Assembly: GCA_905215105.1 (NCBI GenBank)
Contig: CAJMOI010000041.1
Location: 1-13,401 of the forward strand
Direction of reading: 5' to 3'
DNA: 13,401 nucleotides
DNA from: an uncultured bacterium
GTDB taxonomy: Bacteria; Bacillota; Clostridia; Oscillospirales; Acutalibacteraceae
Shown here: piece by piece, positions 1 through 7,393 of the stretch
Position numbering within the stretch: position 1 is the stretch's first letter
Layout: each line of letters opens with the position of its first letter
The notes under the pieces: model-generated
Seen by the model: the letters and a program-made list of their open reading frames with translations, nothing else
Told to the model about the DNA's origin: nothing
The model's database searches: none
Program-made: the position numbers and the translations under genes

Positions 1-542
1 GCCGCAGATGCAGTGGCATACAACTGAATGGTGGTGTTTCCCCCACCGATTGAATACCCATACTGGCCGGAAATCCAGAAAATCTCCGGATGGTCGTGGG
101 AAAAGGCGTAGATCACCTGTACAATCTCGCCGGCCGTCAGTTCCGATCCCCTCACCACAATTCTTTCGGTGGGATACAATCCGTTTTCGGCGGGTTTTTC
201 CGCAACACGGTATACCTTTTCCTCCATTTTTTCATAGAGGTCCTGCATCCCCGGGTCCGTGAGAGATTCCAGCCCCTGCTGATACTGCACGGGATTGCAG
301 CCCTTCACCGTGGGAAGGGAAATCCGGGTAATCTGCTGCATATTCCCCTCAGTCTCTTCCGCAAGAGATACTGCTGAATGCAGTGTAATTTCCGCGCTGG
401 CTGTATCCACAACTTTTTGGGAAATTACCGGGTCACTGCTGCTTTCCTGTCCGGTCAACAGCTTTGCAACCAGCACCGCTGCACAGGCAATGACCACGAT
501 CAGCAGGATTCCTTTCAAACATCCATGACGTTTTCTACCCAT
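1..542 (-). CDS. membrane-anchored transglutaminase-like protein, N-terminal part (runs off the window)
   Basis: The frame is open without a stop from the ATG at 542 down to the window edge, giving about 180 residues of a longer protein. The start is preceded by a strong AGGAGG site. Residues 1-7 are basic (MGRKRHG) and about 10-29 are hydrophobic, which fits a signal anchor that leaves the rest outside the cell. Residues 30-65 look like a polar linker. The segment AFSHDHPEIFWISGQYGYSI, near residues 143-162, resembles the conserved region that precedes the catalytic transglutaminase-like core in many Clostridia surface proteins. The catalytic Cys-His-Asp residues would lie beyond the edge and cannot be checked. 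The gene has its own promoter, so it is probably transcribed apart from the maturase upstream. The family call is tentative; the extracytoplasmic location is more secure. Confidence 0.6.
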   Translation of the reverse strand, partial: MGRKRHGCLKGILLIVVIACAAVLVAKLLTGQESSSDPVISQKVVDTASAEITLHSAVSLAEETEGNMQQITRISLPTVKGCNPVQYQQGLESLTDPGMQDLYEKMEEKVYRVAEKPAENGLYPTERIVVRGSELTAGEIVQVIYAFSHDHPEIFWISGQYGYSIGGGNTTIQLYATASA

Positions 543-602
543 TCTCTTTCCTCCTGTCTATCTGGAATTATCGCGAATTTCAATACCCCTTTTCTCATCC
601 CG

Positions 603-631
603 ATTATATCATATTCCCCTGTTCCGCGCAA
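603..631 (-). promoter_or_regulatory. promoter of the transglutaminase-like gene
   Basis: On the minus strand TTGCGC (631-626) and a perfect TATAAT (608-603) are separated by 17 bases. The -10 box is preceded by TGA, giving an extended -10. It lies about 60 bases upstream of the ATG at 542. Confidence 0.6.
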
Positions 632-641
632 TCCGACACCC

Positions 642-1766
642 TCAGCGCCGGTACAGCAGGGCTCTGGCTATCTCCTGCATTCTTCCGCCTGCATGGGCAA
701 AAAACATCTCATAGGAGCGGCAGAAGCAGTTTTTCCGCAGCTCTCCCGTGTCCAGTCTGGGCTCCCGATACCGCTTACAGCCGCCGCGGCAGATGGAAAG
801 CCACCGGCATTTCCGACAGTCGGGATGAGTCTGCCGGGATTCCTCCACAAATCCCAGCTCTTTCCGCTTTTCTTCCAGCTCCGGGAAGGAATTGACATTC
901 AGGTTGCCCAGCTTCCACTCATCCAGCACATAAAAATCACAGGGATACACGCTGCCGTCGGACTCCACCACATTCTGAAAGGAACATACGCCGCTCATAC
1001 CGCAGGATTCCGGCGGATATCCCATGAGCATCTGAATATAGTTGTCGAACTGACGGATGGAGACCTCTTCCCCATTCATCAGGTCTTTATACCACAGGTC
1101 AAACAGGCGGCACAGAAATTCTCCATAGGCTTCCGGCGTCAGGGAATAGTCCCGCTGTCCCGGCTCTTCTCCCAGCGGGTCCAGACAGGGAATAAACTGC
1201 AAATACCGGAACCCGTTCTTTTTGAAAAAGGTATAGATACTCTGAATCTTTTTGGCGGTCTGGGCATTTACCACCGTCAGAATATTGTATTCCACCCCGA
1301 TCCGGTCAAACATCTTCGCCGTGCGCTGCACCTGACGGAAGGTTCCCTCTCCGCCGGCGTCCACCCGAAACCGGTCATGGGTTTCTTTGGTTCCATCCAT
1401 GGAAAGGCCCACCAGATACCGGTTGTCCGCAAAAAAACGCGCCCATTCCTCATCCAGTGCAAAGCCGTTGGTCTGAATCGCCCGGTCAATCCGCAGATTT
1501 TTGCGGTTGTATTTTTGAATCAGCTCTTCTGCCCGCCGGAAATAGTCCAGTCCAATGAGGGTCGGTTCTCCGCCCTGATAGGCAAAGGTACACTGTCCCT
1601 CCGCATATTCCAGCGCCCGGCGGATCATGGCCTCCTGGGTCTCCGGGGTCATAAAGCCATAGCAGGACTGCTCCCGCTTTTCCATTTCGTCGTGGTAAAA
1701 ACAATATCTGCACCGAAGATTACAGGCCCCGGAAGAGGGCTTAATCAACAGATGAATCGGCGGCAT
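642..1766 (-). CDS. anaerobic sulfatase-maturating enzyme (radical SAM, SPASM/twitch)
   Basis: This cytosolic radical SAM enzyme oxidises an active-site Cys or Ser of a sulfatase to C-alpha-formylglycine without oxygen. At 374 residues it closely resembles the Clostridium perfringens enzyme as I remember it. The SAM-cluster motif CNLRCRYC supplies C15, C19 and C22, and QGGEP is at 64-68. The cysteines for the two auxiliary clusters are all present: C255, C261, C276, C317, C320, C326, C330 and C349 (with an extra C347). D277, in YPCDFYVLD, sits at the position of the known catalytic base. ATG start with GGGAGG upstream. The gene follows the serine hydrolase by 43 bases and is probably co-transcribed with it. 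No sulfatase and no C/S-x-P/A-x-R substrate motif was found in neighbouring proteins, so the substrate must be encoded elsewhere or be unconventional. Confidence 0.92.
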   Translation of the reverse strand: MPPIHLLIKPSSGACNLRCRYCFYHDEMEKREQSCYGFMTPETQEAMIRRALEYAEGQCTFAYQGGEPTLIGLDYFRRAEELIQKYNRKNLRIDRAIQTNGFALDEEWARFFADNRYLVGLSMDGTKETHDRFRVDAGGEGTFRQVQRTAKMFDRIGVEYNILTVVNAQTAKKIQSIYTFFKKNGFRYLQFIPCLDPLGEEPGQRDYSLTPEAYGEFLCRLFDLWYKDLMNGEEVSIRQFDNYIQMLMGYPPESCGMSGVCSFQNVVESDGSVYPCDFYVLDEWKLGNLNVNSFPELEEKRKELGFVEESRQTHPDCRKCRWLSICRGGCKRYREPRLDTGELRKNCFCRSYEMFFAHAGGRMQEIARALLYRR

Positions 1767-1809
1767 TCCTTTTTCCTCCCTGTTTTAACAGCCTGGCGCT
1801 GTCCTTTTG

Positions 1810-3600
1810 TCACGGCTTCCAGCTTCCGGAAGCCTTTGGACGCAGAAGCTCTTTCATCCGGTCGAATACCGGCAGCTTCTGCACATTTTCCGGCACCAGT
1901 TCTCCCGGCGCCTTTCCTCCCGTCACCAGAGAGGCAAACATTTCCACCGCCCGGGCCACAGAGGGGCATTCATCCAGCCGAAGCAGCAGTTTTTCCCGGT
2001 CCTTTCCGTGAAAGACCATTTTCACCGTCCGGACACAGGGCGTTTCACAGAACACCAGAAACAGCTTGAGCACGGTCCGGTCATCTTCATCCCGAGTCAA
2101 ACGAACCCCGGCGCGAATGGGATATCCCTCTCCCTGTACCACCAGCATTCCGGGCAGCATCACGCCGCCGGTTCCGGCCTCAAAGGTGTGGATACTCTCG
2201 CCTTCTCCCACCCAGAATCGGATGCGGTCTTCTCCCATCCGCATCCGAATCCGGCTGATGGTTCCGGGAAAATTGCCGTGAACCCCCTGCACAATCATGG
2301 GCAGCAGACAGGCGCTGTTTTTTTCAAAGACATATTCCCGGCCACTGAGCTCTTCCGCTCCTGCAAACACCGGCTCTGACTTTTTCTTTTTACCGAAAAG
2401 CCGCTGGAAAAACGATACCGGCTCTTCCGGCTCCGGCCGCAGCTCCGGAATCACATGAAGCCGCTCCATGGTTTCCCGCAAAGACCGGGTATCCCCGGCA
2501 TTCAGCGTCAGCGGCGTTTCCGACAGGACTCCTTCCCGGCAGAAACACTCCCGCACATGGAGCAGGGTCCGGTCCTCAAACAGCTGCTCATTGCCGCTGG
2601 TCACCGCCACCACCATGTCCTGTTCCGGAAGCACTGCCACATACTGGCCGAATACGCCGTTGAACTGATACCCGGTTCCCCAGGCCAGCCCCCACAGCTG
2701 ATAGCCGTACCAGGTGTCCCGCTCGCCCATTTTGCAGTCAATCTGCTTCTGCGTCGCCGCTTCCACCCAGCTTTCGGGCAATACCTGCAATAGGCCGCCT
2801 TCCTGCTGCCACACTCCTTTTTGCAGCAGCAGCTGTCCCAGCCGGGCCATGTCACCGGGGGGCAGGTACAATCCCCAGCCCCCTTTTTCAATGCCCATGG
2901 GACAGGTTTCCCACCGGGGCACGGAAATGCCCAGGGGCTGCCACAGCCGGGGCGTGAGATACTCCGTCAGCGTCTGTCCGGATTTCCGGCATATCGCCGC
3001 CGCCAGCAGATAGGTATTCATACTGTTATAGGAAAACCGGCTTCCCGGCTCAAAGTCGCAGTCGGAAAGCAGCCAGGCCCGGACCCAGTCCTTTTCGGAA
3101 ACCGTGCCCAGCTCATTGAACCGCACCCCGGAGCTCATGGTCAGCAGCTGTCTCACTGTCACCTCTCCCGGCTTTCCCAGATACAGCGGCGGCAGTTTGT
3201 CGGGGAAAATGTCCTTCATTTTGTCGTCCAGCGTCAACAGGCCTTCCTCCACAGCCATGCCTACCGCCATGCCCACCACACTTTTGGAAAGGGAAAACTG
3301 CATCTGCGGCGTTCTGGCGGAATAAGGAGCCCAGCTCCCCTGCACGATGCACCGGCCATGGCGCAGCACAGCCACACTGTGGGGACAGAGGGTTTCGTCT
3401 TCATCCAGCCGCTTCAGAAATTCTTCCACCAGACTGCTGGGAACCCCCTGTTCCTCCGGCAAACTCACCGGAAGCGGACGGGAATCCTTCCGCTTTTTGC
3501 GCTCATAAGGCTGAAAAGGATAAGAGGTCACCCGCTGCATGTCGCCGGTCACCAGTCGAAAGAGAGAATCTGCCGCCCGAAATTGTCCCATAAGATCCAT
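1810..3600 (-). CDS. serine hydrolase, beta-lactamase/PBP fold, with a C-terminal extension
   Basis: Residues about 52-350 form a class C beta-lactamase-like (EstB/6-aminohexanoate-dimer-hydrolase type) domain. The nucleophile motif S103-L-S-K106 (SxxK) lies in QFSLSKSVVGMAVG, the second motif is Y191-N-S193, and a glycine-rich strand NGVFGQYVAVLPEQDMVVAVTS at about 314-335 stands where the KTG motif would be. Such proteins are esterases, amidases or D-amino-acid peptidases; real beta-lactamase activity is unlikely from these motifs. At 596 residues it is much longer than the usual 350-400. Residues about 360-596 begin with a charged linker containing the run GKKKK and continue as a beta-rich region I do not recognise with confidence. 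No signal peptide is visible, so it is probably cytoplasmic. ATG start with GAGGAG. It follows the sortase by 61 bases and precedes the maturase by 43. Confidence 0.85.
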   Translation of the reverse strand: MDLMGQFRAADSLFRLVTGDMQRVTSYPFQPYERKKRKDSRPLPVSLPEEQGVPSSLVEEFLKRLDEDETLCPHSVAVLRHGRCIVQGSWAPYSARTPQMQFSLSKSVVGMAVGMAVEEGLLTLDDKMKDIFPDKLPPLYLGKPGEVTVRQLLTMSSGVRFNELGTVSEKDWVRAWLLSDCDFEPGSRFSYNSMNTYLLAAAICRKSGQTLTEYLTPRLWQPLGISVPRWETCPMGIEKGGWGLYLPPGDMARLGQLLLQKGVWQQEGGLLQVLPESWVEAATQKQIDCKMGERDTWYGYQLWGLAWGTGYQFNGVFGQYVAVLPEQDMVVAVTSGNEQLFEDRTLLHVRECFCREGVLSETPLTLNAGDTRSLRETMERLHVIPELRPEPEEPVSFFQRLFGKKKKSEPVFAGAEELSGREYVFEKNSACLLPMIVQGVHGNFPGTISRIRMRMGEDRIRFWVGEGESIHTFEAGTGGVMLPGMLVVQGEGYPIRAGVRLTRDEDDRTVLKLFLVFCETPCVRTVKMVFHGKDREKLLLRLDECPSVARAVEMFASLVTGGKAPGELVPENVQKLPVFDRMKELLRPKASGSWKP

Positions 3601-3661
3601 GCCTATCGCTCCTCTGTATCAAGTTTTCCGTTTTCCCCGCACGGGTTTATCAAACCGTCTG

Positions 3662-4735
3662 TTACGGTTGTTTATACCAGTCGATTACACCCTGCTCCAG
3701 CGCTTCTTCAAAGGTGTCCGGCCACTTGGGCACACTGCCGCCATACCGGTCATACCAGCACTGGGGATAAACGACTTTATTGTTATAGGTTGCCCTGGAG
3801 GTGTCCACCGTGGGGTCTTCCCCATCCCGTACCTGACGGGCCACAATCACCGTCCGGAATCCGTCGAACTCATAGGAACAGGTGGACAGAGTCAGAATGG
3901 TGTCGTTTTCATTAAAGTCCACGCCCGTGTCAATAATGGAACGCTGACGCACCTGATAGACAAAATTCAGATAGGAAGAGTCGGAGTTGAAGTGGTTATA
4001 GGTATAGTAGAAAGGCTCGCCCTGGCTTTCAAGGGTATTGGTCTTGAAAACGGAGATAATTTTCCACTTTCCGCCTCCTTCCGCCGTGTTAAAGGTAATC
4101 ACCGGGGAATTGCGGTAAACATCCAGAGAACCGAATTGCAGCAGCTGGGCGAACATCCGGCCGTCCCGCATACTGTGTCCATAGAGAATCAGGTTCTGGT
4201 CGGAACCATCCAGCGCCGTGCCGGCCTGCATGAAAATACTGCCGTACTTGGTGTATTCATCCTTATAGTTCCGGTACAGATAGTGTTCCGGGTCGCTTTC
4301 CGAAGACTGCAAAACCGGATAATCGATCACGGTGTTGGGCACACGAAGCCAACCCACAATATCGGAATTGATTTTCTGCAATTCCTTTACCTGCTGACGG
4401 GCCTGTTCGTCCGTCAGTTCAGGGCGTGCAGGCGCCGGGGTTGCTTCCTCTTCTTTGGATTCTTCGCTTTCCTCCGAAGACTGAGAGGACTCAGAATCAG
4501 ACACCACCGGCACATCATAGAAAATATCCTGAATCTCATTCACCACCTGATCGGTCTGGGCGGGCAAAATCAGCATTTCATTCACCAGATAACCGGCGGA
4601 GCCGAGAAACACCACCAGCATCAGCAGCGTTACAATTTTCAGAATGACCTGTCCAGCGCTGTCTCCCTTCCAGGGAAGCCAGCTTTTCAAAAAGGGTTTT
4701 TTCTGCCGCGGCTGCGACTTGTCTTTTCTGCCCAT
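3662..4735 (-). CDS. srtB: class B sortase
   Basis: This is a membrane-bound cysteine transpeptidase that cuts a C-terminal sorting motif of secreted proteins and joins them to peptidoglycan. A basic N-terminus (1-24) and a hydrophobic segment at about 29-50 place the enzyme outside with an N-in anchor. Residues 78-105 are a Ser/Glu-rich, then Pro/Ala linker. The catalytic domain spans about 110-335: His187 in LILYGHSM, Cys286 in TLSTCSYE and Arg294 in FDGFRTVIVAR form the expected triad. The HxM after the glycine and the long segment before the cysteine fit class B rather than A or C. Length 357 is on the long side because of the linker. ATG start after AAGGAGG, 36 bases downstream of cinA. 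No substrate with an NPxT-type sorting signal is encoded in this window, so the substrate is unknown. Confidence 0.9.
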   Translation of the reverse strand: MGRKDKSQPRQKKPFLKSWLPWKGDSAGQVILKIVTLLMLVVFLGSAGYLVNEMLILPAQTDQVVNEIQDIFYDVPVVSDSESSQSSEESEESKEEEATPAPARPELTDEQARQQVKELQKINSDIVGWLRVPNTVIDYPVLQSSESDPEHYLYRNYKDEYTKYGSIFMQAGTALDGSDQNLILYGHSMRDGRMFAQLLQFGSLDVYRNSPVITFNTAEGGGKWKIISVFKTNTLESQGEPFYYTYNHFNSDSSYLNFVYQVRQRSIIDTGVDFNENDTILTLSTCSYEFDGFRTVIVARQVRDGEDPTVDTSRATYNNKVVYPQCWYDRYGGSVPKWPDTFEEALEQGVIDWYKQP

Positions 4736-4771
4736 GGGGAACCTCCTTACCGTATGGGAACGTCTGTCATT

Positions 4772-6046
4772 TTATCGTTTCAGGCCGGCATCTTCCAGCC
4801 CGCCCAGATTCTGCAAATACCGGCGCACCATGTCCAGTGCATGAGAAGCGGCTGCATTCCGCTGCCAGGTACGGGAACGGGGTCTTCCGGCACTTCCCGG
4901 CATCATTTTCCGCACCCAGGTGTTTTCTCCGTCACTCAGAGCGATGTACACCAGTCCAACGGGTTTTTCCGGCGTGCCGCCTCCGGGGCCTGCAATGCCG
5001 GTAATGCCGATACCCAGATCACTGCCCGCTGCCCGGCGGATGCCCTGTGCCATTTCCCGGGCTGTTTCCGGGCTGACCGCTCCATGGGCTTCCAGCGTCT
5101 CGTGGGAAACACCCAGTACCTGCTCTTTAATCCGGTTGGCATAGGTCACAGCGCCCATTTCAAAGACCTGAGATGCACCGGACACATCGGTGATGCGCTT
5201 GGAAAGAAGGCCGCCGGTGCAGGATTCCGCCGTTGCCAGGGTTTTTCCCGCTTTCAGAAGCTCCCGCACGGCCAGCTCCTCCAGACTTTCACAGTCGGAA
5301 CCGTACACATAGTGACCAATCCGCTCCCGGATGGCGTCGGAAAGGGGCTTCATCATGGTCCGCGCCTGTTCTTCCGTTTCCGCCCGGGCAGTCACCCGGA
5401 CAAACATCTCGTTATCCTTGGCATAGGTGGCGGCGGTGGGGTTAGCGCCCTGCATCAGGTCGTCAATCAGCTCCGCCACGGAACCCTCGCCCATTCCGAA
5501 TACATGAAGATTCTCCGAGACAATCACTGCGTTTTCCCGGGAAGCCAGACAGGGAATGGCATACCGGACCAGCATGGGCGTCAGCTCCGACGGCGGTCCG
5601 GGCAGCATCACCACGATTTTCCCCGTTTCCGTTTCAAAAACGCAGCCGGGGGCCGTGCCCACATCATTGGGCAGCACCGTGCAGCCTTCGGGGAGCCACG
5701 CCTGTTTTTTCTGACTTTCGCCCCACAGACGGCCCTTGAAGTACTCCTCAATCCGCCGCAGGCTTTCCTCATGGAGTACCAGCTTTTTCCCGGCAGCAGC
5801 GGCAACGGTCTCCTTGGTCAGGTCATCCCCGGTAGGCCCCAGCCCTCCGGTGGTGACCAGAATATCGCTGCGGAACAGGGCGGTCTCCACCGCTTCCTTC
5901 AGCCGTCCGGGATTATCCCCCACGGTGGCGCAGTACAGCACATTCACCCCGATGGTGGACAGCTCCCGGGCCACAATGGCGGTATCGGTATTCACCGTGT
6001 GGCCCAGCAGCAGCTCGGTACCCACGGAGAGAATTTCTGCATTCAT
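4772..6046 (-). CDS. cinA: CinA-family protein (nicotinamide-nucleotide amidase / ADP-ribose pyrophosphatase type)
   Basis: This two-domain protein handles damaged or recycled pyridine nucleotides. The C-terminal PncC domain deamidates nicotinamide mononucleotide to nicotinate mononucleotide. Residues about 3-168 form a MoCF-biosynthesis fold with the signature TTGGLGPTGDDLTKE at 65-79. Residues about 255-412 form the amidase domain with AESCTGG at 273-279 and GITGIAGPGGGTPEKPVG at about 347-364. The 424-residue length is normal. I choose the ATG at 6046: a GGAAG ribosome site lies 8 bases before it, whereas the in-frame TTG six bases further upstream is only 2 bases from that site. It follows thiI by 22 bases and precedes the sortase by 36, so it is probably in the same transcript. 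The name reflects competence induction elsewhere; nothing here suggests competence. Confidence 0.93.
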   Translation of the reverse strand: MNAEILSVGTELLLGHTVNTDTAIVARELSTIGVNVLYCATVGDNPGRLKEAVETALFRSDILVTTGGLGPTGDDLTKETVAAAAGKKLVLHEESLRRIEEYFKGRLWGESQKKQAWLPEGCTVLPNDVGTAPGCVFETETGKIVVMLPGPPSELTPMLVRYAIPCLASRENAVIVSENLHVFGMGEGSVAELIDDLMQGANPTAATYAKDNEMFVRVTARAETEEQARTMMKPLSDAIRERIGHYVYGSDCESLEELAVRELLKAGKTLATAESCTGGLLSKRITDVSGASQVFEMGAVTYANRIKEQVLGVSHETLEAHGAVSPETAREMAQGIRRAAGSDLGIGITGIAGPGGGTPEKPVGLVYIALSDGENTWVRKMMPGSAGRPRSRTWQRNAAASHALDMVRRYLQNLGGLEDAGLKR

Positions 6047-6068
6047 GAACAAGGCTTCCTTTCAATCA

Positions 6069-7259
6069 TTAGTCCTCTTTTTTCCGGTGCCAGCCAATGC
6101 GGGTATACCACACGTTCTGCAAGCACTCTTCCAGCAACCCTTCTACATCCAGCGCTTCTTCCGCTGCTTCCACAATGTGCAGAATGGGGCGGGTGCGGGG
6201 ATGCTTGGGGGTGAACACGGTGCAGCAGTCCTCATAGGGCTCAATGGAGATCTCATAGGTTCCGATTTTATAGGAAGTGGCCACAATCTCCGCTTTGTCC
6301 GTTCCAATCAGGGGACGGAACACCGGCATCTGCACCGCCGCATCGGTACAGGCAATGGCCTGCATGGTCTGGCTGGCAACCTGTCCCAGACTTTCGCCGG
6401 TAATCAGCGCTTCACAGCCCTTTCTCCGGGCAATCCGCTGGGCAGCCCGCATCATAAACCGGCGCATGATGATGGTGAACAGCTCTTCCGGACACTTTTC
6501 CAGAATCTGCTCCTGAATATGGGTAAAGGGAACGGTAATCATCTCCATCCGTCCGCTGTACTCGCTGACTTTTTCCAGCAGGCGCACAACCTTTTCCTCA
6601 GCGCGCTGGCTGGTATAGGGCGGGCTGGCAAAGTGGATGGCCGTCAGCTCCACACCCCGCTTGGCAATGCTCCAAGCCGCCACCGGGCTGTCAATGCCGC
6701 CGCTGATGAGGATGGCCGCTTTTCCGCCGGTTCCCACCGGAATGCCGCCGGCGCCGGGACGGGGATTGCCGTGGACATAAGCGCCAAAGTCCCGGATCTC
6801 CACCCGCACTTCCACGTCCGGGTTGTGGACGTCAACGGAAAGATGGGGGAACTGCTCCAGCAGATACGCACCCACCTCTCTGGAAATCTCCGGAGACGTA
6901 TAGGCAAATTTCTTGTCAGAGCGCTTGCTCTCCACCTTAAAGGTAGAGGCCTCCATCAATTCGTCCCGCAGATAGTCGGCCGCGGCCTGCTGAATGGCGG
7001 CCATGTCCTTTTCCGCCACACAGGCGCGGGAATAGGACACAATGCCGAACACCTTTCCCACCTTTTCCTCGGCGGCGTCCAGATCGGCCTCTTCGTTTTT
7101 GGGAATCACATAAATGGTGGACTGGGCGGATTTCACCTCAAATTCTCCCAGACCCATGAGACGGCGGCGGATATTTTTCAGCAGCTGGGCTTCAAAGATT
7201 TTCCGGTTCAGTCCCTTGAGCACCAGCTCTCCCAATTTAATCAGAATTGTTTCCTGCAT
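6069..7259 (-). CDS. thiI: tRNA sulfurtransferase ThiI (4-thiouridine synthase), rhodanese-less type
   Basis: ThiI adenylates uridine 8 of tRNA and replaces its oxygen with sulfur, giving 4-thiouridine, a near-UV sensor. In some organisms it also serves thiazole synthesis. Residues about 60-165 form the THUMP RNA-binding region, preceded by a ferredoxin-like N-terminal domain. The ATP-binding PP-loop SGGIDS is at 186-191. A Cys pair (C345-C346, in EPYEDCCTVFTPKHP) includes the position of the catalytic Cys344 of E. coli ThiI. The protein ends at 396 residues, with no rhodanese domain, as is normal for Firmicutes; sulfur must then come directly from a partner cysteine desulfurase, which is the gene immediately upstream. 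ATG start with AAAGGA upstream. cinA follows 22 bases downstream. Confidence 0.95.
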   Translation of the reverse strand: MQETILIKLGELVLKGLNRKIFEAQLLKNIRRRLMGLGEFEVKSAQSTIYVIPKNEEADLDAAEEKVGKVFGIVSYSRACVAEKDMAAIQQAAADYLRDELMEASTFKVESKRSDKKFAYTSPEISREVGAYLLEQFPHLSVDVHNPDVEVRVEIRDFGAYVHGNPRPGAGGIPVGTGGKAAILISGGIDSPVAAWSIAKRGVELTAIHFASPPYTSQRAEEKVVRLLEKVSEYSGRMEMITVPFTHIQEQILEKCPEELFTIIMRRFMMRAAQRIARRKGCEALITGESLGQVASQTMQAIACTDAAVQMPVFRPLIGTDKAEIVATSYKIGTYEISIEPYEDCCTVFTPKHPRTRPILHIVEAAEEALDVEGLLEECLQNVWYTRIGWHRKKED

Positions 7260-7331
7260 ATTCCTGTTTTCCTTTCTCTGTCACACGGGCCTGTTTTCAT
7301 GGAAAAAAGTCCATAAAAAGCCCGGTATCCT

Positions 7332-7340
7332 AGTATACCA
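7332..7340 (-). promoter_or_regulatory. possible thiI promoter (extended -10)
   Basis: On the minus strand TATACT (7337-7332) is preceded by TGG, an extended -10. No good -35 box is visible at the normal distance. The site lies between the desulfurase terminator and thiI, about 75 bases before the thiI start, which makes sense if the terminator blocks most readthrough. Confidence 0.4.
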
Positions 7341-7350
7341 TATATTTATG

Positions 7351-7393
7351 AAAAAATTTGCTGATTTCCCGGCTTTTTGCAAAGCGCATCAGC
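7351..7393 (-). terminator. intrinsic terminator of the cysteine desulfurase
   Basis: Read on the minus strand, GCTGAT (7393-7388) and ATCAGC (7365-7360) form the outer stem. The loop can form an inner GCTTT/AAAGC stem, and the structure is followed by AAATTTTTT. The desulfurase TGA stop lies inside the left arm. The modest stem suggests partial rather than complete termination. Confidence 0.5.

Noticed and set aside
378..2069. A 563-codon open frame on the plus strand
   Set aside because: It is antisense to the maturase and the end of the serine hydrolase, with no ribosome site or recognisable domain.
3539..6214. An 891-codon open frame on the plus strand
   Set aside because: It lies antisense to the sortase and cinA, whose motifs are unmistakable. 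The translated product is low-complexity in His, Gly, Arg and Pro with no domain pattern, as expected from the reverse of GC-biased codons.
5736..7316. A 526-codon open frame on the plus strand
   Set aside because: It is antisense to the cinA and thiI genes and has no family signature.
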